Assembly (NCBI GenBank): GCA_016292575.1
Contig: JAEDIH010000066.1
Location: 1 to 9,967, forward strand
Origin: Clostridiaceae bacterium
GTDB lineage: Bacteria; Bacillota; Clostridia; Oscillospirales; Acutalibacteraceae
Direction: 5' to 3'
DNA length: 9,967 nt
The position numbers and the translations under genes were made by a program. This document shows, one piece after another, positions 1-5,734 of this stretch (position 1 is the stretch's first letter; each line of letters begins with the position of its first letter). The notes below the pieces were generated by a model, which was not told where the DNA came from, ran no database searches, and saw only the letters and a list, made by a program, of their open reading frames with translations.

Positions 1-125
1 TTATGGAGCTTTGCCCGTCACTCAGTATCAGCTCGGTAGAAGGCGCACTCCGCAAACTCGTTGTCGAGGGTGAATTGAAGCGTGAAGGTAACGGTAAGAA
101 TACCACTTATTATCGGCTGAAGTGA
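1..125 (+). CDS. C-terminal fragment of a winged-helix protein (possibly Fic family), cut by the window edge
   Basis: The frame is open from the window edge to the TGA at 123-125 and gives about 40 residues. It reads LSISSVEGALRKLV, then a short turn, then GNGKNTTYYRLK. This is the pattern of a winged helix-turn-helix: a recognition helix (SSVEGALRKLV), then a two-strand wing with a basic turn ending in Tyr-Tyr-Arg. Similar tails close many Fic-family AMP-transferases and some transcriptional regulators in Clostridia, but the catalytic part lies outside the window, so the family is only a guess. A rho-independent terminator follows about 70 bp downstream, so this is a transcription-unit end. 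It converges with the arginine operon on the other strand, from which the R-M module now separates it. Confidence 0.55.
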   Translation, partial: MELCPSLSISSVEGALRKLVVEGELKREGNGKNTTYYRLK

Positions 126-194
126 TACCCTAAAATTGCAACGCTCGGCTCGATAACAAAAAATTGTATTCTTTATTGCAATTCCTTTCATGTG

Positions 195-237
195 AAAACC
201 CTTGTGGCATAAGGCTTCAGGGGTTTTTCTTTTTTTC
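195..237 (+). terminator. Rho-independent terminator of the upstream winged-helix gene
   Basis: A 10-bp stem pairs AAAACCCTTG (195-204) with CAGGGGTTTT (218-227), with one G-U pair. The loop is 13 nt. The stem is followed by a long T-rich tract to 237. It lies about 70 bp after the stop at 125, in the correct orientation for that gene. The stretch from 126 to 194 shows nothing else recognisable. Confidence 0.75.
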
Positions 238-261
238 TCTTCTTGCGTTTTTTCAGTTTGT

Positions 262-308
262 GCAAAAAGGCGCTTGAAGTCCTGTCGGATCTCAAGTGCC
301 TTTTGTGC
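262..308. terminator. Bidirectional hairpin, probably the ancestral argD-side terminator
   Basis: The arm 262-277 (GCAAAAAGGCGCTTGA) pairs with 292-308 (TCAAGTGCCTTTTGTGC), with one G-U pair and one bulged base, around a 14-nt loop. Read on the minus strand it ends in GCGCCTTTTTGC, a reasonable terminator for a leftward gene. Read on the plus strand it ends in GCCTTTTG. The right arm is the first part of the direct repeat found again beside argD, which suggests that this hairpin once terminated argD before the R-M module separated them. Confidence 0.55.
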
Positions 309-473
309 AATATGACGGGAAAGATGGAAGTAATTTGTGCATCAAAGCGTATGCTGCGATTTATTCACAGGTTCCTTAAATCCCTTAACAAAAACTCAAC
401 GCGAGCTGCTCTGTGCTCTGAACATCTCTGAACCCGACTTGTGCAGGGGATGATTCGGGGCGGAATTTAGGTT
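292..473. repeat. Left copy of the ~182-bp direct repeat flanking the R-M module
   Basis: This stretch aligns with 3417-3599 in the same orientation. The first 113 bp are identical. The remainder differs by five substitutions (at 405, 414, 429, 459 and 461) and one single-base indel. The right end, AGGTT at 469-473, matches the complement of the argD stop codon and the bases beside it in the other copy. Short ORFs cross the repeat on both strands, but the differences between copies change amino acids in both readings, so nothing suggests coding. It may be a target duplication or a copy of a dispersed intergenic repeat. Confidence 0.9.
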
Positions 474-609
474 TTATCAAATTTTCCCACTTGCCATTCA
501 CTCCGAAGCTTTTCTCTAAAAAATGATGCACCGCTTTGTCGTTTCATCGTGAGCAAAATCGGTATATTTTGTAGTATTTGTGTAAAACAGAGAAAAATGC
601 AAAATGGTA
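474..609. other. Gene-free left end of the R-M module
   Basis: No credible gene is seen between the left repeat and the R-M promoter. On the minus strand a 26-codon frame beginning near 553 (MKRQSGASFF...) runs into the repeat and stops at the TAA complementary to 467-469. It has no convincing ribosome binding site and is probably chance or a decayed gene end. The stretch may belong to a longer form of the repeat, of which only part is kept beside argD. Confidence 0.4.
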
Positions 610-638
610 TTGCTTTTGTTCGAGTTTTAGAATATAAT
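610..638 (+). promoter_or_regulatory. Sigma-A-type promoter of the R-M operon
   Basis: A -35 element TTGCTT (610-615) and a perfect -10 element TATAAT (633-638) are separated by 17 bp. Transcription would begin near 645, about 23 nt before the methyltransferase start codon at 668. This rules out the in-frame ATG at 641, which lies at or before the likely transcription start. No GATC is present in the promoter, so direct control by methylation at this point is not suggested. Confidence 0.7.
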
Positions 639-667
639 ATATGTTATCAAATAAGGAGTGTAGTCAT

Positions 668-1738
668 ATGGAAATTATGTCCGCAAGAGAAGCAGCTGAT
701 AAATGGGGAATCTCACAAAGACGAGTGGCTATTCTTTGCTCAGAAAACAGAATAGCAAATGCAGAAATGATAGGCAATATGTGGGTAATGCCTTCAAATG
801 CAAAAAAACCTATTGACGCCAGAAGTACAAGATATACCAATACAGATTCAAACGCTGTAAAACCGTTCTTGAAATGGGCAGGCGGAAAAGGGCAACTGCT
901 GAAGGAAATTGAAAAATATTATCCGTTCGGAGACAGCAAGATTACAAAATATGCTGAGCCGTTTGTCGGCGGTGGCGCAGTTTTATTTGATATACTTAAT
1001 AAATATGAGATAAAAGAAATCTATATCAGTGACATTAATGCTGAACTTATAAATACTTATCGCATTATTCGGGATGATATTGATACTTTAATCGAAATGT
1101 TGCTACATGTACAGAATGATTTTATTCCTCTATGTACAGATGAGCGTAAAAAGTATTATATAAATAAGCGTGAGCGTTTCAATGATTTGAAAGTAAACGG
1201 AACTGAAAACATTAACATTGAGAAAGCGGCATTGATGATATTTTTAAATAAAACTTGCTTTAACGGCCTATTTCGAGTAAATAAAAAAGGGTTGTTCAAT
1301 GTTCCTATGGGGGCATATAAAAATCCTCTGATTTGTGATGAAAATAACCTTAGAGCGGTATCAGAGAAATTGCAGAGAGTGACTATTGTATGCGGAGATT
1401 ACAAAAAGTCAGCAGAGTTTATTGACGAACACACTTTTGCTTATTTTGATCCGCCATACAGACCAATTACTAATACTGCGGGTTTTACTGCATATACCGA
1501 AAATCTGTTTAACGATGAAGAACAGATTGAACTTGCACGATTTGTTGATGATATGCACAGAAAGGGAGCAAAGGTCGTTGTTAGCAATTCCGATCCAAAA
1601 AACTCCAATACACAAGATGATTTCTTTGACAATATCTACGCTGCTCGTAAAATCAAACGAGTAGAGGCTGCACGAATGATTAATTGCAATAGCGAAGCAA
1701 GAGGAAAAATCAAAGAATTGCTTATCAGTAATTTTTAA
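668..1738 (+). CDS. dpnM: Dam-family adenine-N6 DNA methyltransferase (GATC) with N-terminal HTH domain
   Basis: This enzyme transfers a methyl group from S-adenosylmethionine to adenine N6, very probably in GATC, protecting the host from the endonuclease encoded next. The ATG at 668 is chosen because AAGGAG (653-658) sits 9 nt upstream, giving 356 aa. Residues 1-50 form a helix-turn-helix of the excisionase/MerR-like type (SAREAADKWGISQRRV). The D12-class catalytic domain follows: motif X KWAGGKGQLL (69-78), motif I EPFVGGGAVLFD (97-108), the Dam/DpnM-like specificity segment CFNGLFRVNKKGLFNVPMG (197-215), and catalytic DPPY (261-264). Dam and DpnM are about 280 aa, so the N-terminal 65-70 residues are extra and may allow self-regulation. 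The stop codon overlaps the ribosome binding site of the endonuclease gene. The GATC specificity is inferred from motif resemblance and from the partner enzyme. Confidence 0.92.
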   Translation: MEIMSAREAADKWGISQRRVAILCSENRIANAEMIGNMWVMPSNAKKPIDARSTRYTNTDSNAVKPFLKWAGGKGQLLKEIEKYYPFGDSKITKYAEPFVGGGAVLFDILNKYEIKEIYISDINAELINTYRIIRDDIDTLIEMLLHVQNDFIPLCTDERKKYYINKRERFNDLKVNGTENINIEKAALMIFLNKTCFNGLFRVNKKGLFNVPMGAYKNPLICDENNLRAVSEKLQRVTIVCGDYKKSAEFIDEHTFAYFDPPYRPITNTAGFTAYTENLFNDEEQIELARFVDDMHRKGAKVVVSNSDPKNSNTQDDFFDNIYAARKIKRVEAARMINCNSEARGKIKELLISNF

Positions 1739-1749
1739 GGAGAAAATAA

Positions 1750-2628
1750 ATGTTAAGAGATTTCAATACTTGGCTGTTGGGATTCCGTGATAGCATAGCC
1801 GATTACGGCTATTATATAGATTTTGAAAAGGTTCACAGAAATGTGGATGGCATCAAGGTTGAACTTAATATTTTGAATTCTCTCATTGGCTCTAAAAATA
1901 TCGAAGCTGATTTTGAGAATTTGATGAGAAAATATCCGGAAGTTTTAAAGTGCATTCCGTTGCTTTTGGCGGTTCGAGCAAATGAAATCTACTGTCAGGA
2001 TGAAAATGGCGGTCATTTATTCCAATTTGATTTTGGAAAGTATCCGCCGAACAGCCACGCTCATTATGAGAGATACAAATACTTTATGCGTGAAACCGGG
2101 TTGTTTGATTTGTTGGAAAATCATATTGTGAACAATTTGGTAGACTACGCAACAGGTGTTGAAACAGGACTTGATTCCAACGGTCGCAAAAACCGTGGCG
2201 GACATCTTATGGAAAATTTAGTTGAAAGCTTTATCCAAAAAGCCGGATTTATTAAAGATGAAAATTACTTTAAGGAAATGTATATTCATCAGATTACCGA
2301 AAAATGGGGCATAGATTTATCGGCGATTTCCAATCAAGGTAAAATGGAAAAGCGTTTCGATTATGTGATTAAAACACCGAATATGATATATGGTATTGAA
2401 ACCAACTTTTATGGTAGTGGTGGTAGCAAACTGAATGAAACGGCTCGCAGCTATAAAACTCTTGCATTGGAAACTGATACCATAGATGGGTTTACATTTG
2501 TATGGTTTACCGACGGAAAAGGATGGACAAGTGCAAGACACAATCTTGAAGAAACATTTGATGTTATGGAGCATATCTATAATATTGACGATATGGAAAA
2601 TGGGATAATTCAAGAGGTTTTTAAGTGA
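1750..2628 (+). CDS. dpnB: DpnII-family type II restriction endonuclease (GATC)
   Basis: This cytoplasmic endonuclease should cut unmethylated GATC in incoming DNA. The 292-residue product matches remembered R.DpnII (288 aa) over its whole length. Shared blocks include the N-terminal pattern ADYGYYIDFEKVHRNV (17-32) followed by LNSLIGSKNI, then NLVDYATGVETGLDSNGRKN (129-148), and GSGGSKLNETARSYK (222-236). The likely PD-(D/E)XK nuclease core is D204 (in KRFDYVIK) and E217-x-N219 (in YGIETNFY), with Asn where Lys is more usual. DpnII itself, as recalled, has the same E-x-N arrangement. The start ATG at 1750 follows AAGGAG (1737-1742), which overlaps the methyltransferase stop codon. The gene's TGA shares a base with the start of the next gene, so the three are co-transcribed and probably translationally coupled. 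Confidence 0.93.
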   Translation: MLRDFNTWLLGFRDSIADYGYYIDFEKVHRNVDGIKVELNILNSLIGSKNIEADFENLMRKYPEVLKCIPLLLAVRANEIYCQDENGGHLFQFDFGKYPPNSHAHYERYKYFMRETGLFDLLENHIVNNLVDYATGVETGLDSNGRKNRGGHLMENLVESFIQKAGFIKDENYFKEMYIHQITEKWGIDLSAISNQGKMEKRFDYVIKTPNMIYGIETNFYGSGGSKLNETARSYKTLALETDTIDGFTFVWFTDGKGWTSARHNLEETFDVMEHIYNIDDMENGIIQEVFK

Positions 2629-3377
2629 TGAAAAAAAAGGAGATTAAAAAATGGGAGCCGGAAGATTTTGAGTTGGAAATGACTACACACTGGTCATTCC
2701 CCAAGCGTGGTGATTGGGCAACTCACGATGCGAAATGGCGTGGTAATTGGTCACCGTATATTCCGAGGAATATTATATTAAGATATTCACAGGAGGGAGA
2801 TTTAGTTCTTGACCAATTTGCAGGTGGAGGCACTACCCTTGTAGAAGCAAAACTTTTGAATCGTGATATAATCGGTGTAGATATAAATGACATTGCTCTT
2901 GAACGGTGCAGAGAAAAGACAAGCTTTGAATATGAGCCGGCAAAGGGTAAAGTGTATATCAAAAAAGGGGATGCAAGAAATCTTGACTTTGTACCGGATG
3001 AAAGCATAGACCTTATATGTACGCATCCGCCATATGCTGATATTATTAAATATAGTTATGGCATTGAGGGGGATTTATCACAATTAAAAGTTAAAGACTT
3101 TCTCAAAGAAATGGAAAAGGTTGCGGGGGAAAGTTATCGTGTTCTGAAAAAGGACAAGTTTTGTGCCGTTCTTATGGGTGATACAAGACAAAAAGGTTGT
3201 ATGATTCCTATATCTTTTGAAGTAATGGAGATATTTCAAAATGAGGGATTTACCCTAAAGGAATTAATTATAAAAGAACAGCATAATTGTAAAGCAACGG
3301 GATATTGGAAAACTAATAGCGTTAAATACAATTTTTTATTGATAGCACATGAGTATTTATTTATATTTAGAAAATAA
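2628..3377 (+). CDS. Second DNA methyltransferase of the R-M module (N4/N6 type, HPPY motif)
   Basis: This is an S-adenosylmethionine-dependent DNA methyltransferase of the N4-cytosine/N6-adenine group, 249 aa. The SAM-binding motif I is VLDQFAGGGTTLVEA (60-74), preceded by a motif-X-like RNIILRY (47-53). The acidic partner is GVDIND (83-88). Motif IV is HPPY (133-136), where DPPY, NPPY or SPPY is usual. The order motif I before motif IV, and the small size, differ from DpnA, the second methyltransferase of the pneumococcal DpnII system. Specificity therefore cannot be assumed: it may be GATC (perhaps single-stranded or hemimethylated DNA) or another site. The ATG at 2628 overlaps the endonuclease TGA; a GTG at 2625 is an alternative start. 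AGAGG at 2613-2617 is a plausible ribosome binding site. A strong hairpin follows the stop codon. Confidence 0.85.
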   Translation: MKKKEIKKWEPEDFELEMTTHWSFPKRGDWATHDAKWRGNWSPYIPRNIILRYSQEGDLVLDQFAGGGTTLVEAKLLNRDIIGVDINDIALERCREKTSFEYEPAKGKVYIKKGDARNLDFVPDESIDLICTHPPYADIIKYSYGIEGDLSQLKVKDFLKEMEKVAGESYRVLKKDKFCAVLMGDTRQKGCMIPISFEVMEIFQNEGFTLKELIIKEQHNCKATGYWKTNSVKYNFLLIAHEYLFIFRK

Positions 3378-3384
3378 GTTTTTC

Positions 3385-3425
3385 CTTGAAGAAAAGTTTC
3401 ACAGTGAAACTTTTCTTCAAGTGCC
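3385..3425. terminator. Perfect 18-bp inverted repeat, bidirectional terminator between the R-M genes and argD
   Basis: Arm 3385-3402 (CTTGAAGAAAAGTTTCAC) is exactly complementary to 3404-3421, with a single central base, so the real loop will be a few bases larger. A- and T-rich segments flank the inner stem on both sides, as in bidirectional terminators of convergent genes. It begins 8 bp after the methyltransferase stop. The last five bases of the right arm (TCAAG) are the start of the right direct repeat, so the hairpin spans the insertion junction. Confidence 0.75.
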
Positions 3426-3599
3426 TTTTGTGCAATATGACGGGAAAGATGGAAGTAATTTGTGCATCAAAGCGTATGCTGCGATTTATTCACAGGTTCC
3501 TTAAATCCCTTAACAAAAACTCAACGCGACCTGCTCTGCGCTCTGAACATCTCCGAACCCGACTTGTGCAGGGGATGATTCGGAGGTGGAATTTAGGTT
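3417..3599. repeat. Right copy of the ~182-bp direct repeat, overlapping the argD stop codon
   Basis: This is the second copy of 292-473, in the same orientation, with five substitutions and one inserted base. It occupies the region downstream of argD and includes the TAA stop (complement of 3593-3595) plus the preceding four bases. Beyond 3599 the two flanks diverge completely. Its left end starts inside the 18-bp palindrome that follows the R-M genes. Confidence 0.9.
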
Positions 3600-4753
3600 G
3601 TGATACATTCCGAAATAATCTGAACTGCCGCATCTATCTGCTCCTTGGTGACCGTCAGCGGCGGCAGCATACGGATTTTGTTCTTGGCCTTCAAAAGAAG
3701 CAGCCCTTTTTCCCGGGCTTCGGCAATAATTTGTGAGCTGTCTTTTTCGCAAAGAAGCCCCAGCATAAGTCCTCGGCCGCTGACTTCGGTAACTCCGGCG
3801 ATGCTTTCAAGCTGTTTTTTTAAGTTTTCGCCCTTTTCGGCAACCTCGGAAATCATTTCATCGGTAAGCCGCGAAAGAATGTTCACCGCGCCGGCGCAGA
3901 CAACCGGATTTCCGCCGAATGTTGAGCCGTTATCGCCCGGTGCAAACAGATTTTCCGCTTTTTCGCCCATCACACAGGCTCCAATCGGAAGTCCGCCGCC
4001 GAGTCCCTTTGCCGTTGTGAAGACATCGGGCGTAAAGCCGTAATGCATATAGGAATAAAGTTTGCCGGTTCTGCCGTTTCCGGTCTGAACCTCGTCAACG
4101 ATGATAAGAAGGTCGTGCTTTTCGGCAACATCTCTTACCGCTTTGACAAATTCATTTGTCAGCACATTGATTCCGCCTTCACCCTGTATGGTTTCAAGCA
4201 TAATTGCACAGCATTTGTTGTCTTCGGCGGTCTGCTGAAGCGACTCAATATTGTTTGCTTCGGCAAACACGAAGCCCTCGGGAAGGGGCGTAAATTTCTC
4301 GTGAAAAACGTCCTGTCCCGTTGCTGCAAGCGTGGCAAGGGTGCGCCCGTGAAAGCTGTTTTTAAGGGCGATTATGTTGTAATACTCCCTGCCTTTTTTT
4401 TCGCCGTAAGCTCTTGCAAGCTTAATGGCACACTCGTTTGCTTCCGCACCGGAATTGCAGAAGAAAACCTTTTTCATGTTTGTTCTTTCGCAAAGCATTT
4501 TTGCAAGCTCGGCGCACGGCTTGGAATAGTAAAGATTGGACGTATGCTGAAACAAAGAAAGCTGACTGATGACCGCGTTTGTCCAGTCACGGTCTGCCGT
4601 GCCGAAAGTGTTGACGGCGATTCCGCTTCCGAAATCAAGATACTGTTTTCCGTCCGCATCGGTCACGACGGCTCCTTTTCCGCTGACGATTTCAACGGGA
4701 AAACGGGCATAAGTATGCGCAATATAATCCGAATCAAGCTGCTTGGTATTCAT
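3593..4753 (-). CDS. argD: Acetylornithine aminotransferase
   Basis: This is a cytoplasmic pyridoxal-phosphate aminotransferase of class III. It interconverts N-acetylglutamate semialdehyde and N-acetylornithine, the fourth step of arginine synthesis. The protein of 386 aa has the usual length. Visible motifs are FGSGIAVNTFG (41-51), SGAEANECAIKLAR (101-114) for phosphate binding, DEVQTGNGRTG (220-230) with the cofactor-contacting Asp, and TTAKGLGGGLP with Lys249 as the Schiff-base lysine. The ATG at 4753 is preferred because AAGGTG lies 9 nt upstream; the upstream in-frame GTG is part of that ribosome binding site. The gene starts 13 bp after argB and is the last gene of the operon in this window. 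Its TAA lies inside the right direct repeat, but the C-terminus looks complete. Confidence 0.96.
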   Translation of the reverse strand: MNTKQLDSDYIAHTYARFPVEIVSGKGAVVTDADGKQYLDFGSGIAVNTFGTADRDWTNAVISQLSLFQHTSNLYYSKPCAELAKMLCERTNMKKVFFCNSGAEANECAIKLARAYGEKKGREYYNIIALKNSFHGRTLATLAATGQDVFHEKFTPLPEGFVFAEANNIESLQQTAEDNKCCAIMLETIQGEGGINVLTNEFVKAVRDVAEKHDLLIIVDEVQTGNGRTGKLYSYMHYGFTPDVFTTAKGLGGGLPIGACVMGEKAENLFAPGDNGSTFGGNPVVCAGAVNILSRLTDEMISEVAEKGENLKKQLESIAGVTEVSGRGLMLGLLCEKDSSQIIAEAREKGLLLLKAKNKIRMLPPLTVTKEQIDAAVQIISECITT

Positions 4754-4766
4754 TTTGACTTTCACC

Positions 4767-5621
4767 TTACTTTCTGATCATTGTTCCCATACCTTCATCG
4801 GTGAAAAGCTCGATGAGGATCGAATGGGGAACGCGTCCGTCAATGACAAAAACTTTTCTTACACCGCTTTCAACGGCTTTTATACAGCCTTCAAGCTTCG
4901 GAATCATACCGCCGCTGATTACACCGTCTGCAATCAGCTTGGGTGCTTCGTCAATTTTAATGTGGTGAATCAGCGTTGACGGATCGTCCTTATCACCTAA
5001 AATGCCCTTTGTGTCGGTCAGCGTGATCAGACATTCGGCGTTAAGCTTAGATGCGATCGCCGCTGCGGCCGTATCGGCGTTGATATTATAGGAATTTCCG
5101 CTGTTGTCAATTCCGACGGTAGACACAACGGGGATATAATCATAATCGAGTATTCCGATGATCGGATCGGGGTCAATATCAACAATTTCCCCGACAAAGC
5201 CGTGAGCGGCGTCAAGCGGCTTTGCGTGAATCATTTTTCCGTCCGCTCCGCAGATACCGATGGCATTTCCGCCCTTGCTCTGAATCAGCTTGACAAGGTC
5301 TTTATTAACCTTTCCGGCAAGAATCATCTGAACGATATCCATCGTCTCCTTATCGGTCACACGAAGACCGTCCAAAAACTCACTTTTTTTGCCCAGTTTT
5401 GCAAGCATATCGTTAATTTCCGGACCGCCGCCGTGAACAAGCACGGGCTTTACGCCGACAAGAGAAAGCAGAACGATATCGCCCATTACGGCGTCCTTCA
5501 GTTTTTCGTCAATCATAGCACTGCCGCCATATTTGATAACAACGACTCTGTTCGTATATTTTTGTATGTGCGGCATTGCCTCAACAAGAGTTGCCGCACG
5601 TTCGGCATTGGAAAGTCCCAT
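4767..5621 (-). CDS. argB: Acetylglutamate kinase, probably arginine-inhibited
   Basis: This enzyme phosphorylates N-acetylglutamate with ATP, the second step of the pathway. The product is 284 aa. Amino-acid-kinase motifs are KYGGSAM (30-36) near the N-terminus, HGGGPEIN (63-70), and the C-terminal segment SGGMIPKLEGC. The first 20 residues (LSNAERAATLVEAMPHIQKY) form the extra N-terminal helix found in hexameric, arginine-sensitive acetylglutamate kinases. The C-terminal DGRVPHSILIELFTDEGMGT also fits that class. Feedback inhibition is therefore inferred and would suit an acetyl-recycling pathway. The start is ATG at 5621: AAGGTGG lies just upstream, and the in-frame GTG at 5633 is inside that ribosome binding site. 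A 113-bp gap separates it from argJ, the largest in the operon. Confidence 0.96.
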   Translation of the reverse strand: MGLSNAERAATLVEAMPHIQKYTNRVVVIKYGGSAMIDEKLKDAVMGDIVLLSLVGVKPVLVHGGGPEINDMLAKLGKKSEFLDGLRVTDKETMDIVQMILAGKVNKDLVKLIQSKGGNAIGICGADGKMIHAKPLDAAHGFVGEIVDIDPDPIIGILDYDYIPVVSTVGIDNSGNSYNINADTAAAAIASKLNAECLITLTDTKGILGDKDDPSTLIHHIKIDEAPKLIADGVISGGMIPKLEGCIKAVESGVRKVFVIDGRVPHSILIELFTDEGMGTMIRK

Positions 5622-5734
5622 GGAAAAGACCACCTTTTATAGAATTTGATGTTTAGGAAAATCATGGATGATGAAAAAACGCGTAAGTAGAATGCGTAAT
5701 TCATGCAGACGCTCTGCGCCGCTTTATATTATCA
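5622..5734 (-). other. 113-bp argJ-argB intergenic spacer
   Basis: This is much longer than the other gaps in the operon (13-14 bp). On the minus strand it holds a weak possible hairpin with 4-bp arms ACGC/GCGT followed by six Ts, and then the argB ribosome binding site. No convincing promoter or terminator is seen. It could tune argB expression relative to argC and argJ, but nothing here proves it. Confidence 0.35.

Larger units (their letters stand above)
292..3599 (+). mobile_element. Candidate R-M insertion bracketed by long direct repeats
   Basis: The three R-M genes plus about 136 bp of gene-free DNA (474-609) lie exactly between two direct repeats of 182 and 183 bp. There is no transposase, integrase or tRNA attachment site. 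The R-M genes are visibly richer in A+T than the arginine operon next to them. Insertion of R-M units with long target duplications is a described mode of R-M mobility. The alternative is recombination between pre-existing copies of a dispersed repeat. The unique inserted part would be about 474-3416. Confidence 0.5.

Noticed and set aside
243..431. 62-codon plus-strand ORF across the left repeat (and its relative at 3386-3736)
   Set aside because: The shared part lies in the direct repeat; differences between copies change residues (Ala/Pro, Cys/Arg), the two ORFs have different N-termini and ends, and there is no ribosome binding site.
641..667. Upstream ATG start for the Dam-family gene
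   Set aside because: It overlaps the predicted transcription start and lacks a ribosome binding site; the ATG at 668 has AAGGAG at good spacing.
292..3599. Insertion sequence or integrative element with its own recombinase
   Set aside because: No transposase, integrase, terminal inverted repeats or tRNA site was found; only the long direct repeats and R-M genes are present.
4043..4777. 244-codon plus-strand ORF
   Set aside because: It lies antisense to argD and the end of argB, both unmistakable genes, and its translation has no recognisable domain.
5622..5633. GTG start for argB at 5633 (and likewise GTG for argD at 4765)
   Set aside because: In each case the GTG is part of the AAGGTG ribosome binding site of a better-placed ATG.
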